From: Tribonema minus
Taxonomy: Eukaryota; Sar; Xanthophyceae; Tribonematales; Tribonemataceae
Direction of reading: 5' to 3'
Assembly (NCBI GenBank): GCA_017506865.1
Contig: JAFCMP010000514.1
Span: 868,001-932,000, forward strand
DNA: 64,000 bases
Shown: one piece after another, positions 50,001-61,342 of the stretch
Numbering within the stretch: position 1 is the first letter of the stretch
Layout of the letters: every line of letters begins with the position of its first letter
Notes under the pieces: generated by a model
The model's database searches: none
What the model was told of the DNA's origin: nothing
Seen by the model: only the letters and a program-made list of their open reading frames with translations
Made by a program: the position numbers and the translations under genes

Positions 50001-53000
50001 TGTTGGCGCTGTTGGCGCTCATGATGGTGGCGGCAGCAGTGGTGGCGGTGGCAGTGGCGGCGGAGGTGGTGGTGGCGGCGTAGGGCGAAGTCATGTTGGC
50101 AGCATGAAGATGGCAGCACGGCTGTTCTTGCTGGCAACGGTAAAGCGGCGCAAGTGTGCAAGCAGAGGGGGTCACTGGTGCGCAGGAGGCGGCAGCTGCT
50201 GCAGTGGGGGCGCCTGGCAGGGAGGCAGTGCTGACGATGCTGAGGCGGCGGCAGCAGCAGGGATCTGCCAGTGCAGAACGCTCGCGAGCTTAGGTAACAG
50301 GAGGGGGGGGTTCCCCCCCTCCACGCATTGCGCCAAGCACAATGCGTCGCACGTGGCCAATGCCCCAGAAAGCTTATGCGACCATGCTTCTGTCGCTCTC
50401 TTCACAGTCATTGTGTGAGGGGCATTGTGCTATCTGCGGCGCTCGCACTGCAGTCCCCTGATTTGCACGGCCTGTGAGCAGTGACCCCCGCGATAGGTGC
50501 TGGCCGCCTGCGCCACAGTGCCTTGACCTGATGTAAAGTTGCCTCGTTGGTGTACAATGTCTTCGTTTCACGCCAGTGTGTTGCGCAGCGCGCGCACATC
50601 ACCTCGGCGCTCCCGCATGTCAAATGCTGCACGTGCTTCTCAGCGCTGTGCGCGTGGCTGCTGCGCGAGCCCGCCGCCGCCGCTGACACCGCAGCACATG
50701 CTGCGCCACTGTCGTCAGTCGATGCAGCGGCAAACGAAAATGTACTACTTCGAAGTATATAGTGCTTCAAAATGGTTGGCTCCACGCCGATGCGTGTTTG
50801 CGATGCTACAGTAACAATCATAGCCTGCAAGTGCGCTGTGGAGCTGCGTGACTTGATCAGGCGCTGAACTCACCCTCAATTGACAGCAGGGACTTCTTGC
50901 TGTGCTGCTCCTCCTCTCAGCTCGCCATTCCCTGCCTTCTTATCCTGCACGCAGCAGATTAGGGCTTTGCATGTGGAAGTTATACTTGAGCTGTATGCAT
51001 ACTTCAACATGTGCCTTATGCCTATACCTACCCTGTATGTGCCGCAGGTCAGCCGCGGCATTGAGTGCCGCGACCAGCGCGACCCCGTCGGCGTCGTGGC
51101 TTGCGTGGTGAGCAGCGGTTACAGTCAGTTACATTGAAGTAGCCGTAATCCATTGCTCACACATGACAGTACTTTGCCATCAGAAAACATGAGGTTTGGT
51201 GTGCTATGTAGGTGCACCGCAGTCACACTGTGCTATTTAGGGTTAGGGTAGCACACGCAGTGGTGTAAGGCTGCTGTGGTTTGTTAGACGTTTCTTTTTG
51301 ATACTTGAAGTACCTCGTTCCTGCCAGGTGGTGAATTACACTTCGCACTGCACTGGGGATTGATGCATTAGTCAAGGTCATCACAGTCTAGCCTACTGCT
51401 TTACAGCACTTCAGAATTGCATTAGATATCTACTTCTTCACTCATTCAGGGCCGCTCAACACTTTTATGATGAGTGATACACTTGTCACCTTGGTATTTT
51501 TGCATTGGGTACGCAAATATGCACGCACTCTGCGGAATTCTGCAGTTCCCAACTAACTAATCAAAATGAACCTGAATTAGATGACAAGGGCCCTGCTCAA
51601 GTTGCCTCTGGGTGCTGTCAGCAAAGGTGTACCTAGCCCTAACCTTAACCCTAGCCCGTAAGCATACCCTCAGGAGCAATGTGACGATGCCTACCGTACG
51701 CTGAAGCTGATTAATTTGTGTTGAAGTGTAATGATAATGCACGTCAATGTTTACAACAATGCACATCAATGTGACCCCACATTATTCCGTATAGTTCTCT
51801 TATTACAATACTAGAAGTGTAGACATCAGCACATGCCCATGGAGTCTGCAAACGTTGCCTCTAGAATGTAGTGTTGCACCAGACAGAAACGGCAACAGAG
51901 ATCGATTGACAATGCACCTCTTCTCGGTGCCATTATATCCCCCTTCGCTCTGGCATTTTTACTATATCCTTTCCGTGAGCCCTCACAATGATTTATTACA
52001 AACACATTGTCAGCACTTTCTCCTTCGGTGATGGCATTTCCATGCTTGATTCTTATTTACTGGCCGTCAAGTTCTGAGTGTGCATCCTTTGCGCTGCCAA
52101 ACGCTTCCTTCTCACCACTGGGGCGCCAAACAAATCTGTGCCATTGACTGAATCCTGTTGGTCCGATCTTTGGGGTTACGATCAGGATTGCTTGCCTCAA
52201 TCCTCATCTTAACCAAACTTAACCCTAACCCTTATCTGAAATCCGCTGCTCCTGCTCAGGTGCCCTTCAACTTCCCCTGCATGGTGCCCATGTGGACCAT
52301 ACCCATAGCCCTCACGCTCGGCAACTGCGTCATCGTAAAGCCCTCGGAGAAGGTGCCCTGCACGCTGTACAGGGTGAGCGCAACTTCAACTTAATTTCAG
52401 CAAGTGACAAAATTGAAGTTGCTGCTTGCATTTCGGTTGGCTCACGCTGGCAGCACATAGCTCAGCACATATTGAAGTTGGGTACTGCCTGAGCGCTGGG
52501 GTGCTGTTGTCAGGCCTTTGGAGCGGGTGCCCAGCACGTTCCCAACTAAATCACATGCACAGTCTGTGGTACAACTGTGGTCAGAGGTCATTCTTCCCCT
52601 GTACCGCCCAGAGCCACTCTCTCACACACACGCAACTCACTTTTGCCGGCAGGTGGCGGAACTGCTGGCAGAAGCCGGCGTCCCCGGCGGCGCATTTCAG
52701 CTGATCAACATCGCAGCGCCCGTTGTGGCAAATACTGCAACCTCAATGACATGCACACTTTGTGGTATACCCCTGTTGAGAGCGCCATGCTTTCCCCTCA
52801 CACACACACGCAACTCACTTTTGACGACAGGTGGCAGAACTGCTGGCAGAAGCCGGCGTCCCCGGCGGCGCATTCCAACTGGTCAACGGCGCGGCACCCG
52901 TGGTCAACGCACTGTGCGACCATCCCGGCATCGGCGCGCTGTCATTTGTGGGCTCGTCGCACGTGGCGCAGCTCGTTGCTGAGCGCTGCCACAGCGTTAA

Positions 53001-56000
53001 CAAGCGGGTTCTGGCGCTCGGCGGAGCGAAGGTGTGTTGAGTGCCAGTTGCGAGTACACTAAAAAAAAACACAACGTGCATTATAATCATTTACAAAGCC
53101 AAAGCAGCTTCACATAAAAAAAAAAAACAATGTGCATTATTATCATTTACAAAGCCAAAGCAGCTTCAGCGGTGAAAGTAGCCTGCAGCAACGGCGATTA
53201 TGTCCTTGTGCTCTTGATCACTGCCGCATGTGGTGGTGCTGCCTGTCTGCCTTCTATGGCACCAACAGAAAAGTCACAACTCAGCAGACTCAATACCGAC
53301 AATGCCAATGACGGTGGCTCCTATTCACATGTGTTCGTGCTGTTGATTGCTGCCTCTATATACGCATCTGGTGGCACCGGCCTGCCATGCATGGCCTAAA
53401 CCTAACCCTAACCCTGAGGCCAAGTCGTCAGCAGCGCCATCAGTGTAAGCGAAAATCAACGTGTCTCACCTCAACGCAACTGTGCCCCCGCTGCTGCTCG
53501 CTGCTGCCGCAACAGAACCCACCTGGTAGCGCTGCTCGACTGCCACGCATGCTCCCAACAGCAAACTGAATGTTTTGCACTAGCACCGCCATCAGCGTCG
53601 AGGACAATGTCAATGCGATAACCCCCCCCCCCCCCCGTCGCTGATCGCTGCTGTCTCGACAGAACCACCTGGTGGCGCTGCCCGACTGCCACGTCGCCAG
53701 CGTGGCGCAGGACATCGTGGCGTCGAACTGCCACACACGCCTTCTACAGCAACGCCACCTCACCAGCATCGCCATTAGCATCGAGCATCGATCGCAATCA
53801 GCGCGGCTCACTTCAATGAAACCATGTCCCTGCTTCTGATCGCTGCTGCCGCGACAGAACCACTTGGTGGCGTTGCCCGACTGCCACGCATGCTCCCAAC
53901 AGCGTCGCTAAATCACCAGCATCGCCATCACCGTCGATGACATGTCAATGCGATACCCCCCCCCCCCCCCCTCTCCCCCCTCCCCCTGCTGCTGATCGCT
54001 GCTGTCGCGACAGAACCACCTGGTGGCGCTGCCCGACTGCCACGTCGCCAGCGCGGCGCAGGACATCGTGGCGTCGTTCGCGGGCTGCGCGGGGCAGCGC
54101 TGCATGGCCGCCAGCGTGCTGATCTGCGTGGGCAACGTTGAGGTGCGTCGCCACAATGACTTGAAGTTGAAGTTTGCCATGTGCCTTTCTCCGAAGTTGC
54201 AGTGTGCCATGCGGCTTTCTTCAACGGTGCGGCGTAGGGGCTGCGCGGGGCAGCGCTGCAAGGCCGCCAGCGAGCTGATCTGCATCGGCAATGTTGAGTT
54301 GCACTGTGATGATTTGAAGTTGCAGTTGTCAGTGCCTTTCTTCAACGGTGCGGCTTAAGGGCTGCGCGGGGCAGCGCTGCATGGCCGTGAGCGTGCTGAT
54401 CTGCGTGGGCAACGTGGAGGTGCGTCACCCCGCAATGACTTGAAGTTGCAACTGCACTGCGTTTTCTTGAACAGTGCGGCTTGGGGGCAGCGCTGCATGG
54501 TCGCCAGCGTGCTCATGTGCTTGAGGGCACGGTGGACGTGTGTTACCGCAACGACTTGAACTTGCAGTCACCGTGCCTCAAAGCGCTGCCTTTGAATGGT
54601 GCGGCTCGTGGGCATCCAGTTCGCGCTGTGGAATTCAATTCCATGGCGTGAGTCAGGCAGCGCCTTATTGAGGGCGTCCAGGCACGCTCTGGTTTTAGAT
54701 TCATATAAACGCGGGAAATCAAGGCGTTCGGGCGGCGTGCAGCCCTGTGTGCAGCAGCGGTGAGCAACACGCTGTGAGTGTGTACCTTTTCATAGGTCGA
54801 CGAAGAGAGTTGAGGACATCATCGTACTGCGTACACCATCCGACCGCTGTTCATGCACATGAGATTTGACCTAAAAACTCAGTAGCATTGGCGGTATGCC
54901 CACCGCTGAATCTACGGTGAAAGCAATGCACTCAAAAGTGCTTGAAGTAATAGATGTCACTCTGTGGCACTTTCGAATTGTGTCCATTCAAAATGCGCTC
55001 TCTCATCGCACCGCGCACGCCTTCCGATGGCTGTACATGCGCATGAAAGCAACACGCTGAACCCGAAAACTCGTGAAACTTGTGTCGAGACCTCTGCTGA
55101 ACCCACAGTGATAACAATACACTCAGAAAACACAAGATATCACACGGTGGAAACCGTACGCAAAGAAGTAATAGATATCGCACTGCGGCACGTCCGAGTG
55201 TGTCGAGGCACAATGCGCTCTCTCATTGGGCACTGCCGCGCAGCGCCTGGTGGGCGAGGTGGTGCGCGTCGCAGCGCTGCTCAAACTATCACAGTACACG
55301 TCATTCGCCACGCCTTTGTGTCAAGTAAATCAACAAGTAACCGTATGAGCAAAATGGGACAAATGCGCTCGCTTGCTGTGCACTGCCGCACAGGGCTTGG
55401 TGGATGAGGTGGTGCGCCTTGCAGCGCTGCTCAAGCCCGGCGTCGCGGCGGGCGAAGTGGGCGCCATCATCGACGCCGCCAGCCAGGCCAAGATCCTCAG
55501 GTGCGGGCCCCAGCTGTATGCTGCTGCGACTGCGCGAAGACTCGCAGTGTACGCTACGCAGCAGTGCTCAGCTTGCAGCAGTGCCCAGCCTAGTCCACGG
55601 TGCAAGGCCTCGTCTTGTACAGAACTGCCTACCCTGCGCAAATGACCAAAGTCATTACTGCTGCCACGGCATCCACATGACCGCCTTCCCCGCTGTGGGC
55701 ACATCAATGAGGCGCAGGCACACACGTGCATAACGCCCGCAGTACAGGAATTGCCGCACCTCACCAGCACATACCTGAAGTACGTGCATCCCCCCCCCCC
55801 CCCCCCCCCTCCCCCTCTCACGTGACACGTGAGCCGCCTGCCACCTTCGCCGCCACGTCCGCCTCTGCAGGTCCATCAACGAGACGGAGGCGTCAGGTCA
55901 GGCGTGCGCGTGCTACTGGACGGACAGCCATGGTCGCAGCGCTCATCATGACCAAAGTCGATCATTACTTGCTCTCTCTGATCTAGTTTCATTCCAACTC

Positions 56001-58909
56001 AAAGATCGAATAATCAGAAATCAGTCAAATCGAAGAAACCAAACAAATTGTCATGGCCACATCATCGCCTTCCTACTACAGGTACATCAACGAGGCGGAG
56101 ACATCGGGCGTGCGCGTGCTGCTGGACGGACGGCCGCGGTCACAGCGCTCGTCATGATCAAAGTCAATAATTATTATCATCACGGCCTCCACATTGTCGC
56201 CTTCCCACTGCAGGTACATCAACGAGGCGGAGGCGTCAGGCGTGCGCGTGCTGCTGGACGGCCGCCCATGGTCACAGCGCTCGCCCGGCACGTGGGTGGG
56301 TCCCACTGTGCTGGCGCACGCTAGCGCCGCCGACGCCGCCGTGTGCGACGAGATCTTCGGCCCGGTGATCAGCGTGCTGCAGGTCGCCACGTGGGACGAG
56401 GTGAGAAGCGCAGGTGTTTGAGGTTATCTAACAGTTGAAGTTGTATGTTGAAGTTGGAGTTGTCCATGCTGGCGAGCGCCGCCAACGCCGCCGTGTGCGA
56501 CGCGATCTTCGGACCGGTCATCAGCGCGCCGCGGGTCGGCACGTGGGACGAGGTGAGGAAGCGCAGTTGTTCTCTGGCGGTTGAAGTTGAGGTTGTCATT
56601 ACTGGCGTCATGTGAGCGGCCGTGTGCGACGAGATCTTCGGAGCGGTGATCAGCGCGCTGCGGGTCGGCACGTGGGACGAGGTGAGAAGCGCAGGTGTTT
56701 TGAGGTATTCTGTCAGTTGAAGCTGGTTACATATTCGTCATGGCTTCTATACATGCAGATTCTTTCACCTTAATCTATACACCAGTGTCATGACTTCTAT
56801 AGGTACCTGCAAATCTTCATGCTGTTGATCACGTACACATACTGCTTGAAGGCATCGGGCGAGTTCGCTGCTGCCTCAACACGTATATTGCTTGAAGGCA
56901 TTGATCGGTTTGGTCATGGCCTCTGCGTACGCGTGCGCGCGCAGGCGCTGGCCATTGAGAACAACAGCCCTTTTTAATTTTTTGTAACATGTAGACTACA
57001 GACATTGCTCAAACGTGTCGATTTGTCTGGCTGTTGCCTGACATGTGTGAGTGCAGGCGCTGGCCATTGAGAACTGCAGCCCCTTTACATGCAAATGGTT
57101 TCAGACTGTTAAACATATACATATGCTGCTTAAACGTCTCAATCAGTCCGGTCATCGCCTCTACATGCGTGCGCGCGCAGGCGCTGGCCATCGACAACGG
57201 CAGCCCCTTTCCATACATGTACCAAATGGTTTCAGACTGTTGAACATATACAAATACTTGTAAGTATTGCTTATAGGTATCAATTATTTTGGTCATTGCC
57301 TCTACACGCGTGCGCGCGCAGGCACTGGCCATTGAGAACGGCAGCCCCTTTGGCAACGCGGCGTCCATCTACACCACCAGCGGCGCGCACGCCGACCACT
57401 TCTCTTCGCGCTTCCGCGGTGAGTCAGCCCCCCCACTGCATTTATTTTTCGCCAGCATCAAAGGAGGGCAAGATGGCACAGCGGCACTCGCACTTTTGGC
57501 GCTATCCATGTGAAGTCGTCTACCTTACTTGACGTGCTCATGCGTTTCCGCCAACATACAAGGAAAGCGCGACGGCGCATCGGCATTTGCGCCCTTGGCA
57601 CTATCCATGTCAAGTCGGCTACCTTGCTCGACTCGCGATACTGACTTGGCACTCGCACTCTTGGCACTGTTCATGTCAAGCCCTTCTACCTCAGTTACCT
57701 CTCGTTACTGACTTGGTAATGCCGCTGCAGATGCGTTTGCGTTGATGGCAGCATAACCACGTCGCGCATGCCCGCCGCACTCAGGAGACGTCGCTGGCGC
57801 ATGTCGCAAGCTTGGCGGCAGTGGCGGCGCTGGTATCGCAAAGCGCAGTGACACACTTGCCGCAGACGCATTGAATGCTGCCACCTCATCATCACCCACT
57901 GTTGCGCTCTGCCGCTCCAAGCGCCCGTGTGCAGTGCAAAACAGCAATTACTCCTGTGTAGGTATTGGGTTGTGTTTCATGGCCCCCGCATTTTCCTAAC
58001 CTGCGCCGCGCCGCCGCAGCGTGCGTGATTGACGTCAGCGTCAGCGTCAGCGCGCGCATTGCGGCGCGGCATGCAGCATGCCTGCCGCAAAATTAAAACC
58101 TACTGCCCCGATGCCGCACGCGCTGCGCAGCAGCATATTTCAGCATGAAACCTCAGACCTGCACTGTCTGCTTGCGCTTGCGTTTCCGCCCGTGACGCTA
58201 CCCTGCGGCGCAGCGGGCATGGTCGGCGTCAACGTCGGCGTCCTACTGCCGCCACGCCATTACCGCCGAGACGCCGTTCGCGCTCCGCAGCGGCACACTC
58301 AAATTTGAAACCTCAGACATGCACTGCCTGCTTGCGCTGACGGTTTCGCCGGTGACGCCCCACTGCTGCGGTGCAGCGGGCATGACTGGAAAGCGTGTTG
58401 CCCGGATGCCGCTCGCGCTGCGCAGCAGCGCACTCAGTGCAGTCGTGAAACCCCACACCTGCTGCGCCCTAACACCACTCGCACTTCCGCCCGTGACGCC
58501 CCCCTGCGGCGCAGCGGGCATGGATGAAAAGCCTATTGCTCCGATGCCGCTCAGCGTGCGTAATGAAAATGTGAAACCTCACGCCTGCAGCGCCCTAACA
58601 CCACTCGCGCTTCCGCCCGTGACGCTCCACTGCCGCGGTGCAGCGGGCATGATCGGCGTCAACGTCGGCGTCCCCGTGCCCCGCGAGCCCTTTGCCTTCG
58701 GCGGCCTCGCAGGCACGCGCAGCAAGTTCGGAGAGGGCGACATCACCGGCGAGGGCGCGCTCGAGTTCTTCACGACGCGCCGCAAGGTGACCACGCGCTG
58801 GCCCGCCGTCGCCGCCGCCGCCGCTGCGCACGCGCCGGCCGAGCGCAAGGGCAACGGCGCCGCCGCCGCCGCGGGCGGTGACGCCGCCAGCTTCGTTGGT
58901 CAAATGTGA
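47059..58909 (+). CDS. CoA-acylating methylmalonate-semialdehyde dehydrogenase, 11 exons
   Basis: Exons 47059-47347, 47870-47952, 48984-49115, 51048-51107, 52260-52373, 52831-53031, 54014-54142, 55394-55500, 56214-56400, 57322-57418 and 58644-58909. All have GT-AG ends and matching phases, giving 554 residues. The enzyme oxidises malonate/methylmalonate semialdehyde to acetyl-/propionyl-CoA in valine and pyrimidine breakdown. Diagnostic pieces are [59 protein letters not shown], the catalytic Cys323 in [22 protein letters not shown], and [20 protein letters not shown] near the end. The leader [20 protein letters not shown] looks like a signal peptide followed by an F-containing plastid motif, unexpected for a normally mitochondrial enzyme. 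Nearly every intron holds decayed copies of the neighbouring exon edges. A very short exon could be missing near the 54142/55394 join. Confidence 0.88.
47800..47850 (+). pseudogene. Decayed copy of dehydrogenase exon 2 acceptor side
   Basis: GGCAGTCCCATCTTGGTCAC repeats the acceptor and first codons of exon 2 (GCAGTTCCATCGTGGTCAG at 47866), encoding PSWSxLTV, then diverges. Confidence 0.65.
48702..48900 (+). pseudogene. Two upstream copies of dehydrogenase exon 3 start
   Basis: 48702-48767 and 48833-48900 repeat the segment encoding [17 protein letters not shown] with 80-95% similarity, each followed by CTTTTGGCCATTC in place of the real exon. Downstream, 49225-49257, 49380-49406 and about 49530 repeat the exon 3 end (CAGGGAAAGGTCCTGCAGGT). 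Confidence 0.75.
52654..52712 (+). pseudogene. Partial copy of dehydrogenase exon 6 start
   Basis: Repeats GTGGC(A/G)GAACTGCTGGCAG through the codons for [10 protein letters not shown] with the same polypyrimidine/CAG acceptor, 177 bp before the real exon. An in-frame splice from it is possible but the homology breaks after about 70 bp. Confidence 0.75.
53490..54500 (+). pseudogene. Six or so decayed copies of dehydrogenase exon 7 edges
   Basis: About 53510, 53660-53740 and 53855-53895 repeat the start of exon 7 ([33 protein letters not shown]). About 54235-54300, 54358-54422 and 54480-54520 repeat its end, around CGGGGCAGCGCTGCATGGCC, including the codons for the catalytic Cys region. Only 54014-54142 has both edges. 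Confidence 0.75.
55869..56690 (+). pseudogene. Decayed copies flanking dehydrogenase exon 9
   Basis: 55869-55935 and 56081-56150 repeat the exon 9 start (GGTACATCAACGAGGCGGAG, ending near the codons for LLDGRPWSQ). 56470-56555 and 56605-56685 repeat its end (GTGTGCGACGAGATCTTCGG, then the donor GACGAGGTGAG). The real exon is 56214-56400. Confidence 0.75.
56935..57215 (+). pseudogene. Three upstream copies of dehydrogenase exon 10 start
   Basis: Starts at about 56942, 57055 and 57180 repeat CAGGCGCTGGCCATTGAGAA through the codons for NGSPF, each preceded by a GTGCGCGCGCAG-like acceptor, with a period of 115-140 bp. The complete exon is 57322-57418. Similar partial copies of the exon 11 acceptor (GCGGTGCAGCGGGCATG) lie near 58210, 58370 and 58510. 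Confidence 0.75.
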
Positions 58910-59071
58910 TGAAAGTATCACTGAGAAGAGGGTGGTGCGCAGCGTGGAGGGGGCCTCAGGCAGTTGCTGCTGCTGCGGCTGCTGCTGCTGCGGCTGCTGC
59001 CGCTGCGGCTGCTGCCGCTGCCGCCGCTGCCGCTGCTGCCGCCGCCGCCAGCGACGGCGAGGCGGCAGCGA

Positions 59072-59103
<32 letters not shown>

Positions 59104-61342
59104 TAGCGGATGTTGGCGGCGCGGCGGGTGCTGAGGTGCTGGCAGGGCGGCATGTGCTGCAGTGCTCAACATCAGGAAGCTGCCATGTGTGCGTCGGTGC
59201 GCTGTCTTCTACGAGCAGGGGCGGTGAATGCACGCGGCTCCTCTGCAAGCGTGCGTTTGGAAGCGCATTTGTTGCGGAGCCTGTCGCACGAGTCGAAGGA
59301 GCGGCTGCAGCTGTGACCACTTGTACAAGTGGGCACTGCTGGTAAAGCGGCGCGCAATGCTGCAAATGCGGCGCTGGCAGCGCACCGCAGACAGCTCCAA
59401 GCACAGTCTGGGGATGGTGGTCTCACTCAAGCATTGCAGGATATGACATCGGCAGGGACTTGGTGGTCTGTACAAAAAGTGATGAAGTGGGAGAACATTG
59501 TACTGCTTCGTAGGCATGGAGAGGGGGGGAAGGGGCGGGGATTGAAGGTAATAGAGCTTTTTTGAGGAGGCTTAGCAGGATTAGCCGGGCTCATTGTGGG
59601 TGTGGCTGCTGCTATGTACTTGCAAATTTAAGTTCCAATCAAATCAGTCAATATCATCAAGAGAGAATTGTATCTGCTCTTCATCTGCCTGCCTTGGCCG
59701 CCGCACTGAATTGATACTGCACGCGTCGCACCATCACTCGTGTTGGCTGATTTTGTGCTGCAGCCTGGCGCTTTCCAAGGGCAAGAGCCTTCACGCCTAC
59801 CACAGTTTAAATCGGCAGTGCTCAAACAGGCGATGGTGTCACATGTCCATCGCCAACAAGGCAGAAGGCGCATCTCATTGCTTCACGCTTCTTTGCGCGA
59901 CTCGACTCTGAGTCAGAGCATCACATTCGTCGACTCTTGGTCAGAGTTGCCGCGTGCGACACTCTTGAACTGCCAGTTGGACCAAAGTATACAAGGTATG
60001 CATATGAGACTATGTTGCATTTGCTACAAACGATGGGGGGCACCTTGCACAGCCGGCAGGTTCTGGCATGTATGTGCAATGGCAGCACCGAGTGATGGCA
60101 CGCATGTTGTTGCCAGGAGGGAAGGGAGGGTCCATGAGTGCAGTGCACAGGAGGGAAGGGAGGGTCCATTGGTGCAGTGCACAGTAGCTGCAGAGAACCC
60201 TGGCAATTGCCGCCATAATCGGCCTACGCTCAGATGTCAGTGAGACAAGCGCAATGAGAATTTTGAAAAGCTGTAAGGGGGGTGGGGAAGGGGATGGATA
60301 GGATGACGCTACCAGCTAAGAATGGGGCACTCCAGGCCTCCACAAGCACTTTGTGACCACTTGTGGTACTTGCTACTTTTAAGAAGGAGCCAATGTCAAA
60401 GTGCTGCCGAAACGAGCCCTGCAACCACTGTTCATGCCATGATTGGAAGCATCTGCCAGTGATTTGTCTGCACGTCTGCCATGTCAAGCGTAGCATGATG
60501 TCGCACCTGTGCATGCAAGGTGAACACATGGGACATCGTACGAGGGCAGTCAACCTCATTGGGCAGCAAATTGAAGGTGAACACAACACCAAAGACTCAA
60601 TAACACGTACAGGCAAGCGTGTGTGTTGTTGTCGCAGTTTGCATCTGGTCACGTGTGCGCGCTTTTGCATTCGCAGCAGTGCTCCCACGCGGACGTCTAG
60701 CGTGGACAAACGTAACCGTCGAGGTGCTTAAACTTCAACACAAACTTCAACATGAAGTGTGAATGGCCCCCGCCCCTCCCGCACCAGGGGGGCACACGCC
60801 GAGTGGTTCTTTATCGATCGCGCCTGCCGCTTTGTTGGGTTGGGCGGCTAACTCTAGCAAGGAGAACACTGGGTATTGTGCGTGACTACTTGGTTGACGC
60901 CTGGCTCTATCTACACTACCTTCGACAGCGCCGCGTGACGCGCACTCGAAGTTAACGCGGAGAAGGAATTGCAGTTGCGACAACAAGTGCTGCTTGCAGC
61001 AACGCGCCGTGTTGCACACTCTCGACCACTCCCCCCCCCCCCCCCCCCTTTCCCCCCTTCCCGGGTGTCAAACCTGTTGAATCACAGAGCAAAGCTGCGT
61101 TGCCAAGCTCATGAGCGTGCCGCGTTTTGTGCTGCATAATGGCAGGCTCCATCTAGGGTTTGGCCTAGGGCTAGCTAACCCTAGCCCCCTCCACCTGAGC
61201 GCTGACAGCCCCCCGCCCCCCCCCGCCCCTCTCCCTCTAGAAACCACAGATGCGGGGTGTGTGTGTGGGGGGGGGAAGTGAGCACGGCAGACATTCGAGC
61301 GTGCGTTCTCTCGCGCAGCACGTCTCCCACCCCTCCCCCCCC
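58910..61342. other. Intergenic region, no gene supported
   Basis: Begins with a GCTGCTGCGG repeat (58965-59105). Two 33-bp-spaced copies of GGAGGGAAGGGAGGGTCCAT lie near 60116 and 60150. A C-run lies at about 61030-61048. Frames here are short and mutually overlapping; I recognise nothing. Confidence 0.4.
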
